NCBI GenBank assembly: GCA_964629965.1
Contig: CAZVRZ010000142.1
Location: 1-13,284, forward strand
DNA: 13,284 bases
Origin: CAZVRZ01 sp964629965
GTDB taxonomy: Bacteria; Chloroflexota; Anaerolineae; Anaerolineales; UBA4823
Direction of reading: 5' to 3'
This document shows, one piece after another, positions 1-7,374 of this stretch (positions are counted from its first letter, which is position 1; every line of letters begins with the position of its first letter). The position numbers and the translations under genes are program-made. The notes beneath the pieces were generated by a model. It searched no databases, was not told the DNA's origin, and saw only the letters and a program-made list of their open reading frames with translations.

Positions 1-1877
1 GACAGCAGCGGCAGGCTCATCCGGAAGGGGTAATATTTCAGCACCAGCAGCCCGGCTTCGCCGCCGGCCACGTAGACATAATCCGCGTCCAAGGCCACGC
101 CGTACGCCAGGCCCTGCATCTCATAAAACCCGGTCTCCACCGGTGCGGCCGGGTTGGTGACGTCGATCACGCGCAGGCTGCTCCCATCCGCCAGGTAGGC
201 CTGGCTCCCCGACACAACCACGCCGTAAGAGGCGCCGAGTGTGTCCAGGAAGCCGGCTTCGAACGGCGCGGCCGGGTTGGAGACATCGACAATGCGCAGG
301 CCGCTGTTCTGATCCGCCACGTAAGCGTACTTCCCCGCCAGGAACACTTCCTGGGCGTTGCCCGGCGTATCGTAAAAGCCCACTTCGACCGGCGCAGCCG
401 GGTTGGAGATATTGACGATGTGCAGGCCGGTAGACCAGTCGGTCAGGTAGGCATAACTCCCACTGACCACCACACCGTTAGCCTTGGTGAGCGTGGTCAA
501 AGATCCGGTTTCGACCGGCGCGGCCGGGTTCGCCACGTTGACCACCCGCAGCCCGCCGCCCCAATCGGCCACGTAGGCATAGCTGCCCGCCAGCGCCACC
601 CCCACGGCCACGCCCGGCGTATCCAACACGCCCACCTGGCCCGGTGCGGCCGGGTTGGCCACGTTGAGGATGCGCAGACCGGCAATGCCATCTGCCACGT
701 AAGCGTAATTCCCGCTCACCGTCACCCCGTTCACCACCCCGGGCGTGTCGTAGAAGCCCGTGCGCAGCGGAGCGATTGGGTTGCTGACATCGAAGATGCT
801 CAGGCCGACCGCACCTTCCGTCAGGTAGAGATAATTTCCTGAGAAGACCAGTCCGCTCGGGAAGCCCACGGTGGCATATTGGCCGGTCTCGCTCGGGGCA
901 GCCGGGTTCGAGACGTTGATCAGGCGCAGGCCGCCGTCGCGATCGGCGACATAAGCCAGGTTGCCGGCCAGTGCCAGCTCTTGGGCATGGCCGGGGGTAT
1001 CATAGAAGCCAACGTCGCTCGGGGTAGCCGGGTTGGCGATGTTGATGATGCGCAGGCCGTTGGCGTCATCGGCCACGTAGGCGTAATTTCCGCTCACCGT
1101 CACGCCATAGGCCGTGCCCGGCGTATCGTAGAAGCCGGCCTCGCTCGGGGCGCTGGGCGTCTCGATATTGAGGATGCGCAGGCCGCTGGTCTTGCTGGCC
1201 AGGTAAGCATACTTCCCAGCCAGCGCCACACCCGCGTGAGAACCCGGCGGGTCAAAAGAACCCACCAGGCCCGGCGCGGCCGGGTTGGAGATGTTGACGA
1301 TGTGCAAACCGGTATTGTAGTTGGCGAGATAAGCATAACTGCCAGAAATCTCCACGTCCTGCACCGAGCCCGTGGTCACATAAAGGCCAACCTGGCTGGG
1401 CGCGGCCGGGTTGGACACGTTCACGATGTACAAGCCGTTGGCAATATCGGCCAGGTAGGCATAGCCGCCGGCCACTGCCACGGCAAAGATCTCTCCGCTG
1501 GTGACAAAGCTGCCGGCTTCGAACGGCGCGGCCGGGTTGGCGATATCGATGATGCGCAAACCGCCGCTTCCGTTGGCCACGTAGGCATAATTCCCGGCCA
1601 CAGCCACATCCCACACGATTCCCGGCAGGACGCTCGTTTGCGATACCATGTTCGGCTGGGCCGGGTTGGCGATGTTCAGGATTAGCAGGCGTTGTCCGGC
1701 GCCGGCGTAGGCATAGCTGCCCTGCACGGCCACCGTCTCGGTCGCTCCGCCTACCTGGGCGACCAGGCCCACCCCGGCCATCGCCGACCAATTCGTGAGC
1801 GGCCAATTCGTGGGCGGGTTCAAAGACAACGCCAGGCACAGGATCAGAGTGGAAAACTTAGCAATTCGGATTTGCAT
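1..1877 (-). CDS. Secreted LVIVD-repeat beta-propeller protein, 14 repeats (3' end just outside window)
   Basis: This frame is open from an ATG at 1877-1875 to the left edge, giving about 625 residues. An AAGGAG Shine-Dalgarno (1885-1890) lies 7 nt upstream of the ATG. The N-terminus has a hydrophobic core (FSTLILCLALSL) and a possible cleavage site after SAMA, residues 31-34, so export is expected. The remainder is 14 repeats of about 42 residues with the pattern V-V-SGNYAYVAD-GLRIINIANPAAP, followed by variants of GFYDTPG. This is the LVIVD repeat family, which folds as beta-propeller blades; 14 fits two seven-bladed propellers. Blade 14 degenerates after LLVLKYYPF into RMSLPLLS at the window edge. 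That matches the LYLPLL tail of the two upstream genes, so the stop probably lies within a few codons. There is no Thr-Pro linker. No catalytic motif is visible; the likely role is a cell-surface binding or scaffold protein. It is the last visible gene of the three-gene group, 49 nt after its neighbour. Confidence 0.9.
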   Translation of the reverse strand, partial: MQIRIAKFSTLILCLALSLNPPTNWPLTNWSAMAGVGLVAQVGGATETVAVQGSYAYAGAGQRLLILNIANPAQPNMVSQTSVLPGIVWDVAVAGNYAYVANGSGGLRIIDIANPAAPFEAGSFVTSGEIFAVAVAGGYAYLADIANGLYIVNVSNPAAPSQVGLYVTTGSVQDVEISGSYAYLANYNTGLHIVNISNPAAPGLVGSFDPPGSHAGVALAGKYAYLASKTSGLRILNIETPSAPSEAGFYDTPGTAYGVTVSGNYAYVADDANGLRIINIANPATPSDVGFYDTPGHAQELALAGNLAYVADRDGGLRLINVSNPAAPSETGQYATVGFPSGLVFSGNYLYLTEGAVGLSIFDVSNPIAPLRTGFYDTPGVVNGVTVSGNYAYVADGIAGLRILNVANPAAPGQVGVLDTPGVAVGVALAGSYAYVADWGGGLRVVNVANPAAPVETGSLTTLTKANGVVVSGSYAYLTDWSTGLHIVNISNPAAPVEVGFYDTPGNAQEVFLAGKYAYVADQNSGLRIVDVSNPAAPFEAGFLDTLGASYGVVVSGSQAYLADGSSLRVIDVTNPAAPVETGFYEMQGLAYGVALDADYVYVAGGEAGLLVLKYYPFRMSLPLL

Positions 1878-1926
1878 GGTATTTCTCCTTGGTGATAGAT
1901 TGGATTTCTGCTCTAAGGATAATTTG

Positions 1927-2028
1927 CTACCTGGTCAGCAAAGGCAGGTAAAGCTCTTTCATGGCCGGCGCCTGCCCGGTCGGGGTGGGAGTGCGCGTCA
2001 TGAGCGGCGTCAAAGTGGGCGTGTTGGT
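1927..2028 (-). repeat. C-terminal tail direct repeat, copy A
   Basis: These 102 bp encode the end of the Thr-Pro linker, GQAPAMKELYLPLLTR and the stop of the beta-helix protein. They match 4654-4755 without gaps, with 12 differences by my hand alignment (about 88% identity), although the genes are otherwise unrelated. Confidence 0.9.
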
Positions 2029-4581
2029 AACCTGCGGATTCGGCGTTGGCGTGGGTGTGGGAGTACCGGTATCTTTGGGAGTCGGTGTAGGTGTGTCGGT
2101 AAGCTCGGGCGTGCTCGTCAGCGTGGGCGTGGGGGTGCGGGTAGACTCAGGTGTGCTTGTCGCCGTGGGCGTGGGGGTGCGGGTAGACTCAGGTGTGCTT
2201 GTCGCCGTGGGCGTGGGAGTATCGGTAGGCTCAAGCGTACGCGTGGCCGTGGGTGTGGGTGTGAGGCTGGGCTCAAGCGTACGCGTCGCCGTGGAAGTGG
2301 GCGTGGCCGGAGCGGTAATCACAATGGTGTGCGTATCGGTGGCCTGGCTGCCTGCATTTGCCGCCCGCACCGTGATCGTCATCGTCCCACCGCTGATCCA
2401 GAGGTAAGTGGCCGAGGCGGTGCCTTGCCCGCTGGCTGGCTCCGGAGACCAGGTGTAGGTGATATGCGGCGTGGCGTTGGCAGGGGCAAGCGCAGCGGTG
2501 AAGGCCAGAGGCGTGCCGACCATGCCCGCCTGCGGGCCGGCGATCTGCACCGAGGCAATCGGCGTCAGGAGCCAATACTCGTCTGCGCCCAGGTCGGGTA
2601 TGGAGGTGGTGGGATTCGGGCGCGGTTGGTTATCAATATCCAGGTCGATGCCGGCTTGAATGCCCTTATCCAGTGCGGTCGAGGCTGGCCCCAGGTGATA
2701 ATCGCCCAAGCCCGGATTGATGAAACCAGGGTCGCCGTAATAGTCGTTGGAAAGGTTCAAGGTACCATTCACCAGGCTGACGCCATCCCAGAGCACCGAT
2801 TCCAGCGTAAGCGTCGCGCTGCTGGCGCCAAAGATACCCGTGCCGTTATTCTGGATGATGGCGTTGGTAAAACTGCTGCTCGCCTGGTATCCGGCGTAGA
2901 TTCCCCAGTTTGTCGAGCCATTATCCGCCAGGGTTGTATGCAACGCTTCCAGGGTCGATTCGTAAAGATAAACTGCTTCTCCGCTGCTGCCGGATTGGTT
3001 TTGATAGAACAATGAATTTTCTATGCGGCCCTGGGTGCTGCTCGCAGCATAGATGCCGCCGCCCATGCCCGCGGCAGTATTGCCAGAGACGGTGCTGCGC
3101 AGCAATCTCGGGCTGCTGGCCGTAATATATAAACCGCCGCCATCGCCCAGGCTGCCCTGGGCTGAATTGCCTGAGATCGTGCTGCCCGTGATCGTAACAG
3201 CCGTACAATTCGAAATTTGAATTCCCCCGCCGTATTCGCTGGCAGTATTGCCAGAGATCAGGTTGCCGTCCAGCGTAGCCGGGCTCGAAGATAAGCTCAG
3301 CCCGCCTCCCCCGGCCGCCTGGTTGTTGGCGATGATATTGTCGCTTATCTTTGCCACACCCTGCGCATACATCCCCCCGCCGCTCAGCGCCCGGTTCGAT
3401 TGAATCGTATTCCCCACCACCCTGGCCGCACTGTTAATCTGCGACAATCCACCCCCGTAACGGTCGGCGTCATTGTTCGAAATGGTATTGCCGCTCAAAG
3501 TGGCTGCGCTCGTTTTTAATTCCAGCCCACCGCCGTTACCGCTCACAGAATGATTATAGGTTATGATATTTTCGCCGAGCACAGCCGCACTGTTGAGCAA
3601 GTACAGCCCACCGCCGCCGTAATTGTAGCTTGTGGAGGCTGTGTTTTCTGTAACCGTATTACGAGTGAGAACAGCCGGGCTGGCACTCAGATACAACCCG
3701 CCGCCATCCTGGACCACCCCGTTCTTTGAGATCGTGTTCTCGATCAGCGTGGGTGCGCTTTCCTGGATATAAACCCCGCCGCCGCTGATCCCGGCGGTAT
3801 TCGAGACGATCGATGCGGCTTCCAGGGTTGCATCGCTGTAGTAAATGTACAATCCGCCGCCGTAACTGCCTGCCGTATTGGAAGTGATCACCGTCGCCGT
3901 AATCGTGACCGGGCTCCAATCCAACTCCAGGCCGCCGCCGTAAGAGGCGCTGTTCGAGTAGATCGCGCCGCCGCGCAGCGCAGCCGCGCTGCCGATCAGG
4001 TAACCTCCACCGCCAACGGCGGCCGCATTGCCATAAATCTCAACCTCCTCCAGGCGCGCGGCGGCATCATAGATATACACCCCGCCCCCGGCATCGCTAT
4101 CCCATGGATCGCCGGCCAGTCCGGCCGCCTGGCCGCCAGTGAGGCGCAGATCCTTGATCGCCGGGTTGATTTTCCCCGTAATGTAAAGCACCCGCCCCAA
4201 GTCTTGGGCATCCAAGGTGGTGGGGTGCGCCGCCGGATCGGGCGGTTCGGCAAATTCGCTGTCATAGCCACCCTGCAAGGTGATGGTCTTATTAATGTAA
4301 ACCACCTGGGTAACTGTGCCGGTGGTAATCACATCCAGGCGAGGCCGGACTTGAACACCCTGATAGGTTCCCCCGGCAATCTTGATCAGGTCGTCCTCGT
4401 TGGCCGCATCCACTGCGAATTGCACCGTCCGGCACGGAGCAGCAGGGTTGGAGCAGTCGCCCACATCCACCCCGTTAGCTGCCACATAGCGTGGGGCGAC
4501 CTGTGGCCGGGCAGCGACGAGAATTACAGGAAACAATAGCAGACTACACAACAGAACGGTGATGATCAATTTCTTGCTCAT
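1927..4581 (-). CDS. Secreted right-handed parallel beta-helix protein with PKD-like domain, Thr-Pro linker and LYLPLLTR tail
   Basis: The protein has 884 residues. The signal peptide is about residues 1-24 (KK, then LLCSLLLFPVILVAA). Residues 43-55 (CSNPAAPCRTVQF) match the entry motif of many extracellular beta-helix proteins. From about 160 to 515 there are some 15 GGG(L/I/V)YI coils with NTI-SGNTA turns, the pattern of right-handed parallel beta-helix and polymorphic-repeat proteins. Residues 616-669 (PGFINPGLGDYHLGPAST, then DIDNQPRP and LGADE) resemble the end of choice-of-anchor Q proteins. Residues 672-757 form a PKD/Ig-like domain containing ITYTWSPEPASGQGTA. Residues 758-867 are a Thr-Pro linker of roughly 14-residue units, and the chain ends GQAPAMKELYLPLLTR. 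An AGAGG ribosome site lies about 6 nt before the ATG. It sits 72 nt after the RCC1 gene and shares that gene's leader, signal peptide and tail. Likely role: extracellular or wall-associated adhesin or carbohydrate-binding scaffold. No catalytic residues were recognised, so enzyme activity is unproven. Confidence 0.93.
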   Translation of the reverse strand: MSKKLIITVLLCSLLLFPVILVAARPQVAPRYVAANGVDVGDCSNPAAPCRTVQFAVDAANEDDLIKIAGGTYQGVQVRPRLDVITTGTVTQVVYINKTITLQGGYDSEFAEPPDPAAHPTTLDAQDLGRVLYITGKINPAIKDLRLTGGQAAGLAGDPWDSDAGGGVYIYDAAARLEEVEIYGNAAAVGGGGYLIGSAAALRGGAIYSNSASYGGGLELDWSPVTITATVITSNTAGSYGGGLYIYYSDATLEAASIVSNTAGISGGGVYIQESAPTLIENTISKNGVVQDGGGLYLSASPAVLTRNTVTENTASTSYNYGGGGLYLLNSAAVLGENIITYNHSVSGNGGGLELKTSAATLSGNTISNNDADRYGGGLSQINSAARVVGNTIQSNRALSGGGMYAQGVAKISDNIIANNQAAGGGGLSLSSSPATLDGNLISGNTASEYGGGIQISNCTAVTITGSTISGNSAQGSLGDGGGLYITASSPRLLRSTVSGNTAAGMGGGIYAASSTQGRIENSLFYQNQSGSSGEAVYLYESTLEALHTTLADNGSTNWGIYAGYQASSSFTNAIIQNNGTGIFGASSATLTLESVLWDGVSLVNGTLNLSNDYYGDPGFINPGLGDYHLGPASTALDKGIQAGIDLDIDNQPRPNPTTSIPDLGADEYWLLTPIASVQIAGPQAGMVGTPLAFTAALAPANATPHITYTWSPEPASGQGTASATYLWISGGTMTITVRAANAGSQATDTHTIVITAPATPTSTATRTLEPSLTPTPTATRTLEPTDTPTPTATSTPESTRTPTPTATSTPESTRTPTPTLTSTPELTDTPTPTPKDTGTPTPTPTPNPQVTNTPTLTPLMTRTPTPTGQAPAMKELYLPLLTR
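2123..2206 (-). repeat. Perfect 42-bp tandem duplication in the Thr-Pro linker
   Basis: Positions 2123-2164 and 2165-2206 appear identical, and a further 11 bp of the unit continue at 2207-2217. Each copy encodes one 14-residue linker unit (TPTPTATSTPESTR). Exact identity within a diverged linker points to recent slippage or unequal recombination. Confidence 0.85.
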
Positions 4582-4653
4582 TTTAAACCTCTTCGTTTCC
4601 CGGTAAACGGGGAGATTGCATCGGCATTGTTGGCGATGGTGAGTTATGTTTCG

Positions 4654-4755
4654 CTACCTGGTCAGCAGCGGCAGGTAAAGCTTTTTTATAGCCGGCGCCT
4701 GCCCAGTCGGGGTGGGAGTATGAGTCACGAGCGGCGTCAATGTGGGTGTGTTGGT
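4654..4755 (-). repeat. C-terminal tail direct repeat, copy B
   Basis: Second copy of the 102-bp tail segment, encoding the last linker residues, GQAPAIKKLYLPLLTR and the stop of the RCC1 protein. The 13-bp core CAGCAGCGGCAGG inside it also occurs at 3-15, in the tail of the LVIVD gene. Confidence 0.9.
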
Positions 4756-7215
4756 CACAACCGGTGTCAGGGTAGGCGTGGGTGTGGGTGTGTTTGTGTT
4801 CTCCGGTGTCAGGGTAGGCGTGGGTGTGGGTGGATTGGTGTTCTCTGGGGTCAGGGTACTCGTTGGTGTGGGTGTATTGGTATTCTCCGGGGTCAGAGTA
4901 GGTGTCGGTGTGGGTGTGTTGGTGTTCTCCGGGGTCAGGGTGGGTGTCGGTGTGGGTGTGGAGGTGGGTGCAGAGGTGGGCCCGGGCCTGGCATGATAGA
5001 CCTCCACCGGCGTCCATCGATCCTCATTGGTGCCGTCGCCCAGTTGTCCATCCGCGTTACTTCCCCAGCAACTGATCCCGCCATGGGTCAGCAGCGCGCA
5101 GGTGTGGTACCCGCCCGCAGATATGGCGCTGACCCCGCCCGCCAGCCCAACCACATCTACCGGCGTCCAACGATTTTCGTTCGTGCTATCGCCCAGCCGC
5201 CCGCTGCCATTCGAACCCCAGCATTTGACCCCGCCTTCATCTGTCAATGCGCAGGTATGGAAACATCCGGCAGAGATGGCGCGGACCCCGCTTGCCAGCC
5301 CGCTCACCTCCACCGGCTCCAGGCGGTTATCCGCCGAATCATCGCCCAGTTGGCCACTTTGGTTACGTCCCCAACATTGAACCCCGCCTTCGTTTGTCAA
5401 CGCGCAGGCATGGTAGCAGCCGGTGGAAATGGTGCTGACACCGCTCGCCAGCCCGCTGACATCCACTGGGAAGGCATAATTGGTGGTCGAGTTATTGCCT
5501 AATTGGCCATACTCGTTATTCCCCCAGCACCTGGCCCCGCCGCCATCCGTCACCGCACAGGTGAAAGCATAACCGGTAGATATGAAATCGACGCCGCTGG
5601 TCAACCCGCTGACATCGACCGGCCTGTAGATCCCTTTCGTATCTCCATTTCCAAGCTGGCCATATTCACCCCTTCCCCAACACTTGGCTCCGCCGCCTGT
5701 GGTCAGCGCGCAGGTGTGCGCCCCTCCAGCCGTCACCGCGCCGGTCCCGCTCTCCAGGTCCTGCACCTGCTCAGGAAAAATAACGGCATCCGTCAGTTGA
5801 TTAATACCCAGTTGACCGCTCGTATTAAGACCCCAACACAAAGCGCCGCCGCCCGCCGTCACCGCGCAGGTGTGTGCTCCACCCGCATCGATTGTATCTA
5901 CTCCGCTCGCTAATTCATATACAGCGGCCGGCCAGGGGCGTGACAGGATGCTGTAATCACCCAACCGGCCGTATTCATTCAAACCCCAACACAAAGCGCC
6001 GCCATCCTGGGTTACTGCACAGGTGTGATCGTAACCAGCCGAGACAGAAGCCATGTTGAGCAAGGGAGACACCATCGTCCACACCTGCCCGCCGGCAGCC
6101 TCATTGCGCGTCCCGAAATATAGATCGTCTTGAAAAATCACCGTTCCGTTCGCCAGGATGGTGCCAAGGTTTTGTCCATCGCCAAAACCGTCCTGGTTGA
6201 TCTGCTCCCAGCTATCGCCGGTGTAGCTGCGCCAGACTTCGATCCCAGTGGCCTCGTTCGCCGTGGCTGCATACAGCCCTCCATCGAAGGCCACCAGTGA
6301 TTCGACCTTATAATTGTTCGCATCGCCAAAACCGTCACCGTTCGCCTTCGCCCAGGTAGTACCATTGTTCGTGCGCCAGACCTGGCTGCCGGTGGCATCA
6401 TTGCGGGTGCCAACATACAAGAAGCCGTTATAGATCGCCAGTCCGCCCACCTGGCTGTTTCCGCTGGCGTCAAATCCCTCGCTGGCAACCGCCTCCCAGG
6501 CCAGGCCATCTGGTGTGCGCCAGATCTCGGCGCCATCCGTTTCGTTCTCCACCGCGGCGTAAAGATACCCGTTGAACACCATCAGGCCGACTCCGCGGCT
6601 GTTATGGGCATTGCCCAGGCCGTTATCCACCACCCGGGACCATTCAAAGCCATCCTCCTTGCGCCAGATCTCCAGCCCGGCGCCGCTTTGAGTGGTTACG
6701 TAGAGCGTATCACTGAAGATGCCAAAACTGATGATGGCCATGTTATCTGGGTCGCCAAAGCCGGCCTCTTCCTCCAAGACCCAATTCCCCATATAAGGAG
6801 CGTTCGAACGCCAGATCTGTCCCGGCCCGCTCCCCCAGCCCGTGCAAACGAAGAAATCATCATTGAATTGGATCATATCGATCAAGGCCGGATTGGTCGC
6901 GGTATACTCACTCGCAAAACCGGGCTGGCTGACCTGTTCCCAGGTTGAGCCGTTGTTCGAATACCATACTTGCCCGCCGTATATCCAATTGGAGGCGCCC
7001 GCATATAAATTCCCCTGGAACACTTCCAGCGAGGTTACGTGCGTATTGGCAGCATCGCCAAAACCGCTTTGATTCATTTGCGCCCAAGCCTCCATCGCCT
7101 GCGCAGTCGCAGGCGAGCCCGGCTCGGCCGGATTCCCCAATGACTGAGCAATGACAATCACAGGAAACAGCAGCAGTCCACACAAGAGTCCGGCGACGAT
7201 CCATTTTGGGTTCAT
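4654..7215 (-). CDS. Secreted double beta-propeller protein: seven GFGD/QVWRT repeats plus seven RCC1 repeats, Thr-Pro linker, LYLPLLTR tail
   Basis: The protein has 853 residues. The signal peptide is about residues 1-23 (WIVAGLLCGLLLFPVIVIA). Residues 43-382 hold seven repeats of about 48 residues with the pattern GFGD-N-V-SL-F-G-LYAGT-N-G-QVWRT-NG-TW, which looks like a seven-bladed propeller. Residues 387-742 hold seven RCC1 repeats (AGGAHTCAVT-GG-CWGxNxxGQLG), again one full propeller. Each RCC1 blade has a Cys pair (HTC and CWG), consistent with an oxidised extracellular fold, and blades 5 and 6 have an extra Cys (600 and 651). Residues 743-837 are a Thr-Pro linker built on a 14-residue unit ending LTPENTN, and the chain ends GQAPAIKKLYLPLLTR. 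An AGAGGA ribosome site precedes the ATG. It is the first gene of the three-gene surface group, downstream of a promoter-like segment at 7301-7328. In eukaryotes RCC1 is a Ran exchange factor, but that role is not implied for secreted bacterial RCC1 proteins, which probably bind ligands or partners. Confidence 0.93.
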   Translation of the reverse strand: MNPKWIVAGLLCGLLLFPVIVIAQSLGNPAEPGSPATAQAMEAWAQMNQSGFGDAANTHVTSLEVFQGNLYAGASNWIYGGQVWYSNNGSTWEQVSQPGFASEYTATNPALIDMIQFNDDFFVCTGWGSGPGQIWRSNAPYMGNWVLEEEAGFGDPDNMAIISFGIFSDTLYVTTQSGAGLEIWRKEDGFEWSRVVDNGLGNAHNSRGVGLMVFNGYLYAAVENETDGAEIWRTPDGLAWEAVASEGFDASGNSQVGGLAIYNGFLYVGTRNDATGSQVWRTNNGTTWAKANGDGFGDANNYKVESLVAFDGGLYAATANEATGIEVWRSYTGDSWEQINQDGFGDGQNLGTILANGTVIFQDDLYFGTRNEAAGGQVWTMVSPLLNMASVSAGYDHTCAVTQDGGALCWGLNEYGRLGDYSILSRPWPAAVYELASGVDTIDAGGAHTCAVTAGGGALCWGLNTSGQLGINQLTDAVIFPEQVQDLESGTGAVTAGGAHTCALTTGGGAKCWGRGEYGQLGNGDTKGIYRPVDVSGLTSGVDFISTGYAFTCAVTDGGGARCWGNNEYGQLGNNSTTNYAFPVDVSGLASGVSTISTGCYHACALTNEGGVQCWGRNQSGQLGDDSADNRLEPVEVSGLASGVRAISAGCFHTCALTDEGGVKCWGSNGSGRLGDSTNENRWTPVDVVGLAGGVSAISAGGYHTCALLTHGGISCWGSNADGQLGDGTNEDRWTPVEVYHARPGPTSAPTSTPTPTPTLTPENTNTPTPTPTLTPENTNTPTPTSTLTPENTNPPTPTPTLTPENTNTPTPTPTLTPVVTNTPTLTPLVTHTPTPTGQAPAIKKLYLPLLTR
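4756..4985 (-). repeat. Degenerate 42-bp minisatellite encoding the RCC1-protein linker
   Basis: About five units of 42 bp encode 14-residue repeats of the form TPTPTPTLTPENTN in residues 755-824. Units differ at a few bases each and the period stays a multiple of three, so gain or loss of units would keep the tail in frame. Confidence 0.8.
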
Positions 7216-7300
7216 ATCATCCTCTTTCTTCTCCAGGTTTATGGGGAAACGACATGGGCGGTATCAGCGATATGAGCTTCGTTTTTTAGATTCTCCTATG

Positions 7301-7328
7301 AGTATACGCGAATTTTAAAAATAATCTA
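7301..7328 (-). promoter_or_regulatory. Candidate promoter for the three secreted-protein genes
   Basis: Within an AT-rich stretch unusual for this window, the minus strand has TAGATT (7328-7323), 16 nt, then TATACT (7306-7301, 5 of 6 to the -10 consensus). Transcription would begin near 7294 and give a leader of about 80 nt before the RCC1-protein ATG at 7215. The -35 match is only 3 of 6. The rest of the 7216-7374 gap holds the palindrome described separately and no open frame. Confidence 0.4.
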
Positions 7329-7343
7329 TATCACACCCCCCCG

Positions 7344-7359
7344 GATTGGCGCGCCAATC
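7344..7359. promoter_or_regulatory. Perfect 16-bp palindrome GATTGGCGCGCCAATC, operator or weak terminator
   Basis: GATTGGCGCGCCAATC is exactly its own reverse complement. It lies 15 nt past the stop of the second ABC gene and about 15 nt upstream of the -35-like box for the RCC1-protein gene. On the minus strand it is followed by a G7 run (complement of C7 at 7336-7342), not a T run, so a classical intrinsic terminator is unlikely. A dimeric repressor or activator site, or a simple mRNA-end hairpin, are the alternatives. Confidence 0.45.
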
Positions 7360-7374
7360 AGGTTATCTTGTAGA

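Noticed and set aside
40..1770. Regularly spaced similar DNA segments of about 126 bp, superficially array-like
   Set aside because: The spacing is a multiple of three and matches the 42-residue LVIVD protein repeat. Copies are diverged, so this is coding repetition and not a CRISPR array.
1795..3015. Plus-strand open frame of 406 codons, Gly/Arg-rich
   Set aside because: It is antisense to the beta-helix gene. Its Arg/Gly repeats arise from the reverse complement of the Thr-Pro linker codons, and no ribosome site or family is visible.
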